64,000 nucleotides of DNA from CAWKGV01 sp963849305. Lineage in GTDB: Bacteria > Pseudomonadota > Alphaproteobacteria > Acetobacterales > Acetobacteraceae. Each line of letters starts with the position of its first letter. Position 1 is the first letter of the stretch. The notes beneath the pieces are model-generated. The model was not told the origin of the DNA, searched no databases, and was given only the letters and a program-made list of their open reading frames with translations. The translations under genes were made by a program, and so were the position numbers. The stretch is from NCBI GenBank assembly GCA_963849305.1, contig CAWKGV010000008.1:124001-188000 (forward strand), written 5' to 3'. This document shows, in pieces, positions 1 through 9,663 of the stretch.

Positions 1-2
1 GG

Positions 3-1082
3 CAGGTGGTCGCGTCCTTCGGCGACAAGCGCGTGACCTACGCCGTGTTCCTGCGTCGCCCGGTTATCTCGGCGCCGCGGCTGATGATGGACTGGCTGGA
101 CAGCGTCGCCGCCGCACGGGGAGTGAGCTTCGACAGCGACGTGCTCTATCCGGAAGGGAGCTGGGTCGGCGCCGGCGAGCCGCTCGCCTACGTAACCGGC
201 AGCTTGGCGCAGCTCTCGGACCTGGAGACCATTTTCTTGCAGAAAGTCGGCCCGGCCTGCGTCGCGGCGCACAACGCCTATCAGATGTGCCTCGCCTTGC
301 CCAAGGCGGTCTTCCTCGCCATGGAAGCGCGGCACTGCGCGGGCGCGGAAATGCAGGAGATGATGGCCTACGCCGCCTCGGTCGGGAGCCGGGCCGCGCA
401 ACGCGAAGGCGCCAAGGGCTTCATCGGCAATGCCAATGACGGCACGGCACACTGGTTCGGCGCCTCTCGCGGTTTCGGGACCATGCCCCATTCGTTGATC
501 GGCTACGCGGGCTCAACTGTGCGCGCAGCCGAGATGTTCCACGACACGTTCCCCGAAGAGCCGCTGACGGTGCTGGTGGACTATTTCGGCCGCGAGATTT
601 CAGACGCCCTGGCCTGTTGCGCGCGGTTCGCCGATCTCGCCGCGGCCGGCCGGCTCTCGGTTCGGCTGGACACGCATGGCGGGCGCTTTCTCGAAGGGCT
701 GGATCCGGCGAGCAGCTACGCGGTGCTTGAGCGCCATGCCCCCGGCGCGATCCGTCGCTATCGCAGCGAAACGGAATTGCGTTATCTGGTCGGCACGGGC
801 GTCTCCGCCGCCGCGATCTGGCGGGCACGCGAGGCATTCGACGAGGCAGGGTACCCGAACGTGCGAATCGTCGCCTCCTCGGGCTTCGGGGTCGAGAAGT
901 GCCTGGTGATGGCGGATGCCAAGGCGCCGATCGACGTGGTCGGGACCGGCAGCTTCATCCCGGAGAAGTGGACCGAGACCTACGCCACGGCCGACATCGT
1001 GGAGTACGACGGCGTGCCGATGGTCAAGGTGGGCCGCGAGTTCCTGTTGCGCCGTAGCGGTGCGCGCAAGCCTCAGGCCTGA
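3..1082 (+). CDS. nicotinate phosphoribosyltransferase-like protein (5' partial)
   Basis: This is a cytoplasmic enzyme of the nicotinate/quinolinate phosphoribosyltransferase superfamily, which joins nicotinate to PRPP in NAD salvage. The reading frame is open to the left edge, and the first visible residues match an internal strand of the family, so some tens of N-terminal residues are probably missing. Seen in the sequence: a GSxxEG-like turn (YPEGSWVGAGEPLAYVTG), a substrate-loop region (GNANDGTAHWFGASRGFGT), an acidic strand (LTVLVDYFG) and a C-terminal GTGSFIPEKW glycine loop of the kind that binds the PRPP phosphate. The DedA gene follows after 8 bases, suggesting co-transcription. The family is reasonably clear. 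Exact substrate specificity is inferred. Confidence 0.75.
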   Translation, partial: QVVASFGDKRVTYAVFLRRPVISAPRLMMDWLDSVAAARGVSFDSDVLYPEGSWVGAGEPLAYVTGSLAQLSDLETIFLQKVGPACVAAHNAYQMCLALPKAVFLAMEARHCAGAEMQEMMAYAASVGSRAAQREGAKGFIGNANDGTAHWFGASRGFGTMPHSLIGYAGSTVRAAEMFHDTFPEEPLTVLVDYFGREISDALACCARFADLAAAGRLSVRLDTHGGRFLEGLDPASSYAVLERHAPGAIRRYRSETELRYLVGTGVSAAAIWRAREAFDEAGYPNVRIVASSGFGVEKCLVMADAKAPIDVVGTGSFIPEKWTETYATADIVEYDGVPMVKVGREFLLRRSGARKPQA

Positions 1083-1090
1083 GCCGCTTC

Positions 1091-1720
1091 ATGGTGGAAC
1101 CGGGCCATGCCGGCATTCTGGCCGGCACGATCATCTCCATTCTGTCCGCCAGCGGCTATCTGGGCGTCTTGGGGCTGATGGCGGTCGAGTCCGCCTGCAT
1201 TCCGATCCCCTCGGAGATCATCCTGCCGTTCGCGGGATACCTCGTCTCGACCGGGCGGCTTGAGTTGTACTTGGTGGCGACGCTCGGCGCGCTGGGGTGC
1301 AATCTCGGCTCGACGATCGCCTACGCCGTAGGATTTTATGGTGGCAGGCCAGCGGTGCGGCGCTGGGGCAAGTATGTCCTTCTGACCCAGGACGACCTCG
1401 ATCACGCCGACCGCTTCTTTCACCGCTTCGGCGGACCGGCGGTGTTCATCGGGCGGCTGCTGCCGGTGATCCGCACGTTCATTGCCCTGCCGGCGGGCAT
1501 CGCCCGGATGCCAATGGGCCGCTTTCAGCTTTACACCTTCCTCGGCTCCTGGCCGTGGTGCTTCTTTCTTGCCTATATCGGGATGTTGCTCGGGGATGCC
1601 TGGGGATCGAGTTCGCGGCTCAACGCGGCGTTCCATTATTTCGACTACGTGATCGGGGTATGCGCCGTTCTGTTCATAGCCCGGTTCGTGTGGACGCGGT
1701 GGCGGCACGCGCGTCCCTGA
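1091..1720 (+). CDS. DedA family inner-membrane protein
   Basis: A 209-residue polytopic membrane protein of the DedA/SNARE-associated family. Members act in envelope homeostasis and some flip undecaprenyl phosphate or phospholipids. Visible landmarks are an early hydrophobic segment (residues ~20-40), the amphipathic re-entrant motif with ESACIPIPSEIILPFAGYL, a GCNLGSTIAYAVGFYGGR region, and the conserved FIGRLLPVIRTFIALPAG segment with its arginines and proline. Two further transmembrane stretches follow near residues 150-200. Length is normal for the family. It begins 8 bases after the upstream phosphoribosyltransferase gene, so the two probably share a transcript. Its substrate cannot be deduced. 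Confidence 0.9.
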   Translation: MVEPGHAGILAGTIISILSASGYLGVLGLMAVESACIPIPSEIILPFAGYLVSTGRLELYLVATLGALGCNLGSTIAYAVGFYGGRPAVRRWGKYVLLTQDDLDHADRFFHRFGGPAVFIGRLLPVIRTFIALPAGIARMPMGRFQLYTFLGSWPWCFFLAYIGMLLGDAWGSSSRLNAAFHYFDYVIGVCAVLFIARFVWTRWRHARP

Positions 1721-1756
1721 AACGGCTTGCTCCGTGACTGCGAGTTTCCCACCGCC

Positions 1757-1779
1757 ATGCTCGCGCTTGTCGCGAGCAT
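1757..1779. terminator. hairpin downstream of the DedA gene
   Basis: A perfect 9-bp inverted repeat (ATGCTCGCG / CGCGAGCAT) with a 5-base loop lies 36 bases past the DedA stop codon. No U-tract follows, so intrinsic termination is uncertain. Confidence 0.4.
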
Positions 1780-1872
1780 CTACGACTGTCTCGCCGGCAC
1801 GCAAACGTATATGGCCGCGAGAAGCACGGCCATGAACGCTGGAAGTAGCGTCAAAGCATAAAGTTAAGAACG

Positions 1873-1903
1873 AGTCCGAGTATCGCGAACCAGCACTCGG
1901 ACT
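1873..1903 (-). terminator. terminator of the pnt-SDR operon
   Basis: A 9-bp perfect stem (AGTCCGAGT / ACTCGGACT, 13-base loop) begins 10 bases after the SDR stop codon on the minus strand. It is followed in the direction of transcription by a moderately T-rich stretch. Position and structure fit an intrinsic terminator for the operon. Confidence 0.6.
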
Positions 1904-1912
1904 GAAGATGCT

Positions 1913-2614
<702 letters not shown>

Positions 2615-2618
2615 CCGG

Positions 2619-4022
2619 CTAGCGGCCGAGCGCCTGGACGATCTCCTCGGTCATCTTCTTGGCATCCCCGAACAGCATCATGGTGTTCGGACGGAAGAAC
2701 AGCTCGTTCTCCACCCCGGCATAGCCCGAGGCCATCGACCGCTTCACGAACAGCACCGTTCCCGCCTTCTCCACCTCTAGGATCGGCATTCCGTAGATCG
2801 GCGAAGAGCGGTCGGTCTTGGCCGCCGGGTTGGTCACGTCGTTGGCGCCGATCACATAGGCGACGTCGGCGGTTGCGAACTCGTTGTTGATCGCCTCCAG
2901 CTCGAACACGTCGTCATAGGGCACGTTGGCCTCGGCCAGCAGGACGTTCATGTGTCCGGGCATCCGTCCGGCCACCGGATGGATGGCGTATTTTACCTCC
3001 ACCCCCTCCCGCTTCAGGGTGTCGCCCATCTCGCGCAAGGCGTGCTGGGCTTGGGCCACCGCCATCCCATAGCCCGGAACGATGATGACCTTCGAGGCGT
3101 TCTTCAGGATGAAGGCCGCGTCCTCGGCCGCGCCGCTCTTGACCGTTCGGTCGCGCGCCGCCCCGCTGGTCACGGCCACGCTCTCGGAGCCGAAACCACC
3201 GAGCAGCACGTTGAAGATGCTCCAATTCATGCCCTTGCACATCACATAGGACAGGATCGCGCCCGAGGCGCCGACCAAGGAGCCGGTGATGATCAGCGCG
3301 AGATTCTGGATGGTGAAGCCGATGCCGCAGGCCGCCCAGCCGGAGTAGCTGTTCAGCATCGAGACCACGACCGGCATGTCGGCCCCGCCGATCGGAATAA
3401 TGATCAGGAAGCCCAGCGCGAAGGCCAGGAACGCCAGGATCCAAAAGACCGCCTGGCTGCCGCCGGTGGCGACGAAGATCGCGATCAGGACGATCGCCAG
3501 GATGCCAAGCGCCAGGTTGAGCGGGTGCTGCATCGGGAAGGTGATCGGCGCGCCGCTCATCAGACCCTGGAGTTTGGCGAACGCGACGACCGAGCCCGAG
3601 AACGTGACGGCGCCGATGACGAGTCCGATCGACATCTCGATCAGGCTCTCGGTCAGGATGTGGCCGGGCATGCCAATGGCGAAGGCCTCGGGCGCGTTCA
3701 GCGCAGCGGCGGCGACGAACACGGCCGCCATGCCGACCAGGGAGTGAAAGGCCGCAACCAGCTGGGGCAGAGCCGTCATCTGGATGCGGTTGGCGATCAC
3801 CACGCCGATGCCGCCGCCGACGACGATCATGGCCACGATGATCCCGTAGCTGCTCATCCACATGCGGTTGCCGATGAGCGTCGCCAGCACGGCGATCAGC
3901 ATTCCGGCGATGCCGAGCAGATTGCCCCGCCGGGCGGTGACGGGGCTCGACAGACCGCGCAACGCCAGCACGAACAGCACGGCGGAGAGCAGATAAAGGA
4001 AAACGGTGAGCTGCGGGGGCAT
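2619..4022 (-). CDS. pntB: proton-translocating NAD(P) transhydrogenase, beta subunit
   Basis: The membrane beta subunit of the H+-translocating transhydrogenase, which uses the proton gradient to reduce NADP+ with NADH. The first ~260 residues form a series of hydrophobic helices. A C-terminal NADP(H)-binding domain follows, with the VIIVPGYGMAVAQAQH fingerprint, IHPVAGRMPGHMNVLLAEA, and the family signature GANDVTNPAAKTDRSSPIYG near residues 390-410. At 467 residues it has full family length. It lies in an operon with both alpha parts upstream and an SDR downstream. The start codon lacks an obvious strong ribosome binding site. Confidence 0.97.
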   Translation of the reverse strand: MPPQLTVFLYLLSAVLFVLALRGLSSPVTARRGNLLGIAGMLIAVLATLIGNRMWMSSYGIIVAMIVVGGGIGVVIANRIQMTALPQLVAAFHSLVGMAAVFVAAAALNAPEAFAIGMPGHILTESLIEMSIGLVIGAVTFSGSVVAFAKLQGLMSGAPITFPMQHPLNLALGILAIVLIAIFVATGGSQAVFWILAFLAFALGFLIIIPIGGADMPVVVSMLNSYSGWAACGIGFTIQNLALIITGSLVGASGAILSYVMCKGMNWSIFNVLLGGFGSESVAVTSGAARDRTVKSGAAEDAAFILKNASKVIIVPGYGMAVAQAQHALREMGDTLKREGVEVKYAIHPVAGRMPGHMNVLLAEANVPYDDVFELEAINNEFATADVAYVIGANDVTNPAAKTDRSSPIYGMPILEVEKAGTVLFVKRSMASGYAGVENELFFRPNTMMLFGDAKKMTEEIVQALGR

Positions 4023-4049
4023 GAGGAGCGGCCTGGTTGCTGGGGCGGG

Positions 4050-4454
4050 CTAATGCTTACGGCGGAACATCGACAGCATCCGGTGGGTCACCAGGAAGCC
4101 GCCGAAGATGTTGACCGAGGCCAGCAGCACCGCGGCGGCGCCGAAGCCCCGCGAGACCCCGCTCGCCGCCAGTCCCGTCGCCAGCATCGCGCCCACCACG
4201 ATCACCGAACTGATCGCGTTGGTGACGGCCAGCAGCGGCGAATGCAGCGCCGGCGTGACATTCCAGATCACGTAGTAGCCGACAAAGACGGCCATCGCGA
4301 AAATCGCAAACAGATAGATGAACGGCACGCCCTCGGCGGCGTGCGCGGGAATGGCGCCGACCGCCCCGCCTCCTAGGGCCGCAGCGTGGGCGGCGAGCGC
4401 CTGGGCCTGGTTGGCGAGCCGGGTGGCCTCATCGGCCAACTGGTTCGGGTTCAT
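4050..4454 (-). CDS. pntAB: NAD(P) transhydrogenase, alpha subunit part 2 (membrane)
   Basis: A 134-residue membrane subunit corresponding to the C-terminal transmembrane part of E. coli PntA, encoded separately as in Rhodospirillum rubrum and many alphaproteobacteria. It has an Ala-rich N-terminal stretch followed by helices starting at VPFIYLFAIFAMAVFVGYYV, then TPALHSPLLAVTNAISSVI and a final GGFLVTHRML segment. The conserved HSPLM-like sequence and NAISS are recognisable. A GGGAGA ribosome binding site lies 7 bases before the ATG. It sits between the soluble alpha and the beta genes with short gaps. Confidence 0.95.
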   Translation of the reverse strand: MNPNQLADEATRLANQAQALAAHAAALGGGAVGAIPAHAAEGVPFIYLFAIFAMAVFVGYYVIWNVTPALHSPLLAVTNAISSVIVVGAMLATGLAASGVSRGFGAAAVLLASVNIFGGFLVTHRMLSMFRRKH

Positions 4455-4471
4455 CGGGGAATCTCCCGTGG

Positions 4472-5647
4472 TCAGGCGGCTTGGGATTGGGAAGAGACGG
4501 GCTGCGACGGGGCCGGTGCCGGCGGAGCGAATTGCGGGTGCATCACGGCGCCGCCACGGGTCAGCATTACACCGGCAACGATCTCGTCATCCGGCGGCAG
4601 AACCGGCGCCTTCGCCTCCTTGTCCCAAAACGTGGAGAGGAATGTCAGCAGATTCCGGGCATAAAGCGCGCTGGCGGCCACGGGAATGCGGCCGGGCCAG
4701 TTGTGGTAGCCGAGCACGGTGACGCCGTTCGGGGTCAGCACGCGCTCGCCGGGCACGGTCATGGCGCAATTCCCCCCGGCATCGGCGGCGAGGTCCACGA
4801 TCACGCTGCCCGGGCGCATACTCGCCACCATCGGCTCGGTGACGATCACCGGCGCCCGCCGGCCCATCACCAGGGCGGTACAAATGACGATGTCGTTCTT
4901 GGCCACCGTGCTCGCCATCAGCTCGGCCTGCTTGCGGCGGAACTCCTCGCTCATCTCGCGAGCGTAGGCGCCGGTCTGCCCCGCCGTCTCCTGATCCTCC
5001 ACGCCCACGAAGGCAGCCCCGAGGGAGCGGATCTCCTCCTTGGCCGCCGGCCGGACATCGGTCGCCGAGACAATGGCCCCGAGCCGGCGGGCCGTGGCGA
5101 TCGCCTGCAAGCCTGCGACCCCCGCGCCGATCACGAACAGGCGGGCCGGGGGGACGGTGCCGGCGGCGGTCATCATCATCGGGAAGCCGCGATCGAAGGT
5201 GGCGGCGGATTCGATCACCGCGCGATAACCGGCGAGATTGGCCTGCGAGGAAAGCACGTCCATTGCCTGGGCCCGGGTGATGCGCGGCAGCAACTCCATC
5301 GCCGCCGCATCCACGCCGGCCTCCGCCAAGGCCGACACAACCTCAGGCTGACCGAACGCGCCGACTATGCACACGAGCAGCGCACCGCGCGGAATCAATG
5401 CCAGGATTTCGGGCGGCGGCACCCGCACAGCGAAGACGATCCCGGCCCCTTCGAGCGCCGCGGTCGGGTCGGGGACGATCTCCGCGCCGGCGGCCGCGAA
5501 TTCCGCATCCGATATCGATGCATTGGCCCCGGCGCCCGCCTCTACAGTCACCGCGAGACCGAGGCCGATTAGCCGTTTGACGGTGTCCGGGGTAGCGGCC
5601 ACACGGGTCTCGGACGCGAGTCGTTCCTTCAGCACCGTGAGGCGCAT
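4472..5647 (-). CDS. pntAA: NAD(P) transhydrogenase, alpha subunit part 1 (soluble, NAD-binding)
   Basis: The soluble NAD(H)-binding alpha-1 subunit, about 391 residues, related to alanine dehydrogenase. Seen: the N-terminal KERLASETRVAATP start of the family, the mobile-loop region, a Rossmann fingerprint VIGAGVAGLQAIATARRLG at ~170-190 and SATDVRPAAKEE after it. The ATG at 5647 is preferred to one nine bases upstream, because AAGGA lies 8 bases before it and it gives the conserved MRLTVLKER N-terminus. First gene of the pntAA-pntAB-pntB-SDR operon. Confidence 0.95.
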   Translation of the reverse strand: MRLTVLKERLASETRVAATPDTVKRLIGLGLAVTVEAGAGANASISDAEFAAAGAEIVPDPTAALEGAGIVFAVRVPPPEILALIPRGALLVCIVGAFGQPEVVSALAEAGVDAAAMELLPRITRAQAMDVLSSQANLAGYRAVIESAATFDRGFPMMMTAAGTVPPARLFVIGAGVAGLQAIATARRLGAIVSATDVRPAAKEEIRSLGAAFVGVEDQETAGQTGAYAREMSEEFRRKQAELMASTVAKNDIVICTALVMGRRAPVIVTEPMVASMRPGSVIVDLAADAGGNCAMTVPGERVLTPNGVTVLGYHNWPGRIPVAASALYARNLLTFLSTFWDKEAKAPVLPPDDEIVAGVMLTRGGAVMHPQFAPPAPAPSQPVSSQSQAA

Positions 5648-5763
5648 TGGCTGCATCCTTCAAACTGGGCGAGGCAACATGCGCGAAGGCGAGGCGCGGG
5701 TGCAAGGGGCCGAGGCGCTTCGCTCAGGAAACGAACGCGTTTCTCGGTGTGGCTAAACTAGCT

Positions 5764-7038
5764 CTAACCCGCGCCCGTGCGCGCCGAACGCAATGGCGGA
5801 ATCAGGGTACCAGCCGACCGACGAGGCCGGCCCGCTTCCGGTTCTATGCCGAACTGGATCATGTAACCGCGGAACTTGTCGCGCTCCGCCGCCGCATCGA
5901 GCCCGTGGTCCTCGAAGCGGTAGCGGTGCTGCCCGTAACCGCCGTTCGGGCGCGCGGCGACGGCGCCCGCTATGCGCTCGGCCGCCGCCGCGTCCAATTG
6001 TAGACCGAAATGGCTATAGACGCCCTCGACCGTACTGACCGGGTCGGTAATGAGATCCAGATAATGCACATGGCAGATCGGCTCCGCGAACAGCCCGTCC
6101 TCGGCCGCCTGAACCATGCGCAGGGTGCCGTCGTACCAGCGCGCGCTCTCCTCGCGTCCGATCCGGCGCGGATCGATGCGGCGCGAAAACGGCTGGCGCA
6201 GCACCTCGGTCAATTGGGTGAGCGAGAGCAGGACTTTGACCGGGTCGCGGTGAACGAAAACCATCCGCGCGTCGGGGTAAGCGATGCGCAGCTCCTTGAG
6301 CGCGAACAGATGGTCCGGGCATTTCAGCACCCAGCGCCCGCGACCCTGCTGGCGTTGCAAATGCTGCAGGAAACGGCGATGGAACCGGTAGGCCGGCAAA
6401 TGCCCGTCGGCATCGAGCCAGCGACGGTAGGACGGGATGCAATAGGTTGTGTCGAACCGTAGGCTTCGGAACACATGGGCAGTGATCTCGCAGCATTCCT
6501 GCGGCGAATCGGCCTCAAGCGGGTGAAGCGAGCGGAATTCCGGGGCCAGCAGCTCGAAGCCGCGAAGCTGGCGCCCGACCATGCGGACCCGCCGGTCGCG
6601 CCGGCCGCGCGAAGGATAGGGGTAGAACGTTTGCCAGACGCGCGGGGCTTGGTTCGCCGGGTCTTCCAGCATCAACCGATGCAGAAACGTCGTGCCGCTG
6701 CGCGGCAACCCGGTGATGAAAATGGGTCTTTCGATCGGCTCGCGCAGGATCTCGGGTGCCAGCGTCTCCTCGGCCGTCAGCCGCAGCAGGTTGGACAGGC
6801 AGCGCACCGCGTCCCATTGCGTCGCGAACCGCCCGAACAGGCTAAGCTCGGCTTCGCTAGCGCAGGCCCCGAGCAGACGGCGCAACGGCTCCTCGACGTC
6901 GAGTTCGCCGAAATCGCTCAACCCGGCCTGCCGCCGCGCATCCTCCAACAGCGGCTCGGGCGCGAGCGGCCGGCGCAGGATACCGAGCGCGCCGGCCAGG
7001 GAATCGGCGGCGCCGAGGGCGGTCGTGGCGAGGGACAA
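5764..7038 (-). CDS. sulfotransferase family protein
   Basis: A 424-residue protein of the PAPS-dependent sulfotransferase superfamily. The 5'-phosphosulfate loop is seen as FITGLPRSGTTFLHRL near residue 107, and the 3'-phosphate-binding segment as ARMVFVHRDPVKVLLSLTQL near residue 257. The start is a TTG codon, chosen because GGAGG lies seven bases upstream and the frame is closed further up. No neighbour hints at the acceptor, and it is transcribed divergently from the HpnM-like gene. Bacterial members of this subgroup modify diverse lipids, glycans or small molecules, so no substrate is assigned. Confidence 0.85.
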   Translation of the reverse strand: MSLATTALGAADSLAGALGILRRPLAPEPLLEDARRQAGLSDFGELDVEEPLRRLLGACASEAELSLFGRFATQWDAVRCLSNLLRLTAEETLAPEILREPIERPIFITGLPRSGTTFLHRLMLEDPANQAPRVWQTFYPYPSRGRRDRRVRMVGRQLRGFELLAPEFRSLHPLEADSPQECCEITAHVFRSLRFDTTYCIPSYRRWLDADGHLPAYRFHRRFLQHLQRQQGRGRWVLKCPDHLFALKELRIAYPDARMVFVHRDPVKVLLSLTQLTEVLRQPFSRRIDPRRIGREESARWYDGTLRMVQAAEDGLFAEPICHVHYLDLITDPVSTVEGVYSHFGLQLDAAAAERIAGAVAARPNGGYGQHRYRFEDHGLDAAAERDKFRGYMIQFGIEPEAGRPRRSAGTLIPPLRSARTGAG

Positions 7039-7212
7039 GCCGGAACCTCCGGGGAGAGCGATCAGATTGTCTCAAATAACCGCGCACATGGGCGGTCGTC
7101 AGGAGACCCCGTGGCAGCTTGGTATCACGTTAGCTGGAGTGCGCCGGGCGGCTAGGCCTCGATCCGCCGCTCCATTTGCTTATATTGCTTTGCGAAGAAC
7201 CAGGGGACTTCC

Positions 7213-7863
7213 ATGCTCGCCACCGCACTTGACCGGCGCGCGCTCCTTCGGTGTTTAGCCGCGTCCCTGATTTCCTTGCCGATGGCCCTGCCGCTAGCCG
7301 CGCGCGCCGCCGATGCCGCCAGTACAGGTGCAACTGCTCCGATCGAGCGGCTGGACGAGGCGCTTTTGACCGTGATGAAGCAGGGCAAGGCGGTCCCGTT
7401 CCAGCAACGCGTCGCCACGCTGGCGCCCGCGATCGATAACGCGCTCGACCTGTCTTATATCCTCCGGATCTCGGTCGGGCCGAGATGGACCACCACCACG
7501 CCCGAAGAGCAGCAGCGCCTGCTGGCGGCGTTCCGGGTCTACACGATCGCCACTTATGTCGATAACTTCGACAGCTACAACGGCCAGCGGATCACCATCG
7601 CGCCCCAGACGCGGGCGCTGAGTGACGGGGCGCGAGTGGTGCGGACGGAGATCATCCCGAAATCCGGCGAGCCGCATCATATCGACTACGTGATGCGCAA
7701 GAACCCGGACGGCAGGTGGCAGGCCACTGACGTTCTGGCCGACGGCACCATCAGCCGGGTAGCCGTCCTGCGTTCTGATTTCAGCTCCATGCTGGCCCGC
7801 GGCGGCGCGTCCGCCCTGGTGGCCAGCCTGCAAAGGAAGACCGCCGATCTGGAGCGTAGCTGA
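7213..7863 (+). CDS. MlaC/HpnM-type periplasmic lipid-transport protein
   Basis: A 216-residue exported protein of the MlaC/Ttg2D family. Homologues next to hopanoid genes are called HpnM. The N-terminus has DRRALLRCLAAS followed by a hydrophobic stretch and an AARAADA cleavage region, so export is likely and a Tat-like twin arginine is visible. The family core is recognisable: QRVATLAPAIDNALDL, an aromatic TYVDNFDSYNG segment and RTEIIPKSGEPHHIDYVM. It ends three bases before the convergent sulfurtransferase gene. No hopanoid gene is nearby, so a general role in outer-membrane lipid traffic is the safer assignment. Confidence 0.8.
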   Translation: MLATALDRRALLRCLAASLISLPMALPLAARAADAASTGATAPIERLDEALLTVMKQGKAVPFQQRVATLAPAIDNALDLSYILRISVGPRWTTTTPEEQQRLLAAFRVYTIATYVDNFDSYNGQRITIAPQTRALSDGARVVRTEIIPKSGEPHHIDYVMRKNPDGRWQATDVLADGTISRVAVLRSDFSSMLARGGASALVASLQRKTADLERS

Positions 7864-7866
7864 AGG

Positions 7867-8742
7867 TCAGCCGGTCGCCATCAGCAGGCTTGGATCGGCC
7901 GCCCATTCGGAGAGCGAGGCGTCGTACAGCCTGACATCCTCGTGGCCGAGCATGATCAGCGCCAGGGCATCGGCGCTGGCCGCGATGCCGCCGCCGCAAT
8001 AGGTGATCACGGGCTTGTCCAGCGCGCCAACTCGGGCGAACCGGGCGCGCAGCTCCTCGGCTGGCAGGAAGAGGTTGGTCGCCGGGTCCAAGAGGTGCGC
8101 GGCCGGAAGATTGACGCTGCCGGCGATCCGGCCAGGGCGGCCGTAGCTGTTGCCGCCAGTGCCGGCGTGCTGCTGCGGCAGCAGGGCGTTGAGGGTGCAG
8201 GTCGCGCCGTCGCCGATCGCGGCGAGCACCTCCTCCTTGCCCACCATGAGCGGCCGGGTCTCGCGGACCGTGAACTCGCCGGCGGCGCGCGGCCGCGCCG
8301 GCTCGGTCTCGACCGGGCGGCCCTCGCGCGACCATTTCTGATACCCGCCGTTCAGGATCGCGGCGCGATCGAAGCCGAACACCCGCAGCAGCCACCAGAC
8401 GCGCGTCGCCCACCAGACATTGGCAGTGGAGTAAAGCACTACCCGGCTGTTATCGCTGACGCCGAACCGGCGCATGGCGGCCTCGAAGTCCTTGGCGCCC
8501 GGCCGCATGAAGCGCAACCGCTGGCTATTGTCCGAGACATGCTTCTGCACGTCGATGAACTGCGCGCCGGGGATATGGCCCGTCTCGAAGTCTTCCCGGC
8601 CGGGGACAACTTGATACGTCGCCTTCGGGTCGGGGATCAGGTGAGTGGTGCAGTCGAACACCAGCACCTCCGGGTCGGTCAGATGCTCGGCGAGCCAATC
8701 TGTTTCAACCAGGAACTCGGGGTGAGCGAAGCCGTCGGGCAT
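7867..8742 (-). CDS. sseA: 3-mercaptopyruvate sulfurtransferase (tandem rhodanese)
   Basis: A 291-residue two-domain rhodanese that transfers sulfur from 3-mercaptopyruvate or thiosulfate. The N-terminal inactive domain shows the GHIPGAQFIDV and DNSRVVLYS segments. The C-terminal domain has the active-site loop YCGGGIAAS with the catalytic Cys near residue 240. The loop has CGGG where many enzymes have CGSG. A GGAGG site lies six bases before the ATG. The gene is 13 bases downstream of an SDR gene on the same strand, forming a two-gene operon. Confidence 0.88.
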   Translation of the reverse strand: MPDGFAHPEFLVETDWLAEHLTDPEVLVFDCTTHLIPDPKATYQVVPGREDFETGHIPGAQFIDVQKHVSDNSQRLRFMRPGAKDFEAAMRRFGVSDNSRVVLYSTANVWWATRVWWLLRVFGFDRAAILNGGYQKWSREGRPVETEPARPRAAGEFTVRETRPLMVGKEEVLAAIGDGATCTLNALLPQQHAGTGGNSYGRPGRIAGSVNLPAAHLLDPATNLFLPAEELRARFARVGALDKPVITYCGGGIAASADALALIMLGHEDVRLYDASLSEWAADPSLLMATG

Positions 8743-8755
8743 GTCGTGCCTCCAC

Positions 8756-9499
8756 TCAAGAGATCGTAACTCCGCTATCCACCGGCAACACCTGGCCGGT
8801 GACCTTGCGCGCCTCGTCCGAGGCCAGATAAAGCGCCGCGTTGGCGATGTCCTCGGGCTCGATTAGCCCCAGCAGATGCGATCGGGCGAGCCGGCTCACC
8901 GCCTCGTTGCCGGCCATCAGCCGGCGCACCCGCTCGGTCATGGTGGCCGACGGGGCTAGCGCGTTCACCCGGATCGCCGGCGCGAACTCGACCGCGAGCG
9001 AGCGGGTCAGCGCGGCGATCCCGCCCTTGGCGGCGGTGTAGCAATCGCGCCCGGCAATCCCCATTAACGCCAGATTGGAGGCCATGTTGATCACCGCCCC
9101 GCCACCCGACTTGACGATCTCCGGGATCGCGAACCGGCAGCCAAGGAAGGTGCCAAACAGATCCAGCCGGATCACCCGCCAGAACTCCTCGAGCGGCGCC
9201 TCGACCACGGTGTTGTCCTCGGGCGTGGAGCCGCCGGCGTTGTTGTGCAGCACGTGCAGCCCGCCGAAATGGCCGACCGCCCGGCGGATCGACGCCTGCA
9301 AGCTGTCGGGGTCGGTCACGTCGGCGTGCAAGGCGATGGCGCCGTTGCCGGCCAGGTGCGCGGTCTCCTCGCCGGCAGAGGCGTTGATCTCGGCGATCGC
9401 GACCCGGGCGCCTTCGCGGGCGAAGGCGATCGCGGTGGCCCGGCCAATTCCGGCGCCGGCGCCGGTAATGAAGGCCGCCTTGCCAGCGAGACGCGCCAT
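8756..9499 (-). CDS. SDR family oxidoreductase
   Basis: A 247-residue classical short-chain dehydrogenase. Seen: the cofactor loop TGAGAGIGRATAIAFA, the HNNAGGSTP motif, Ser and Tyr-Lys of the active site (NMASNLAL, CYTAAKGG) and a C-terminal VLPVDSGVTIS. The frame is open further upstream, but the ATG at 9499 gives the normal family N-terminus (MARLAGKAAFITG) and has AGAGGAT in front of it. It precedes the sulfurtransferase gene by 13 bases. Three GTGTACAC palindromes lie upstream, suggesting dedicated repression or activation. Confidence 0.88.
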   Translation of the reverse strand: MARLAGKAAFITGAGAGIGRATAIAFAREGARVAIAEINASAGEETAHLAGNGAIALHADVTDPDSLQASIRRAVGHFGGLHVLHNNAGGSTPEDNTVVEAPLEEFWRVIRLDLFGTFLGCRFAIPEIVKSGGGAVINMASNLALMGIAGRDCYTAAKGGIAALTRSLAVEFAPAIRVNALAPSATMTERVRRLMAGNEAVSRLARSHLLGLIEPEDIANAALYLASDEARKVTGQVLPVDSGVTIS

Positions 9500-9581
9500 G
9501 GCGATATCCTCTCGCGCTACTCGCCGCTCAGTATGCCCGGGCCGGCGGGGCAAACAAGTCAACGCCACGCCCGCGCGCGTG

Positions 9582-9663
9582 GTGTACACCAGGCTCCTGG
9601 TCGATCCAAAAGCGATCCGCATCGGTGTACACGCCGCCGCTCACGGACGGGCGATGTGTACAC
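9582..9663. promoter_or_regulatory. three GTGTACAC palindromes, candidate operator array
   Basis: The 8-bp perfect palindrome GTGTACAC occurs three times, starting at 9582, 9625 and 9656. They lie 83-164 bases upstream of the SDR start and 240-320 bases upstream of glgP. Repetition in a short intergenic stretch suggests binding sites for a dimeric regulator. The protein is unknown, and so is which of the two divergent genes it controls. Confidence 0.5.

Noticed and set aside
2952..4376. A 474-codon open frame opposite pntB
   Set aside because: It is antisense to a gene with clear family motifs. Its composition (Arg/His/Asp/Gly-rich) is that of a shadow frame in GC-rich DNA.
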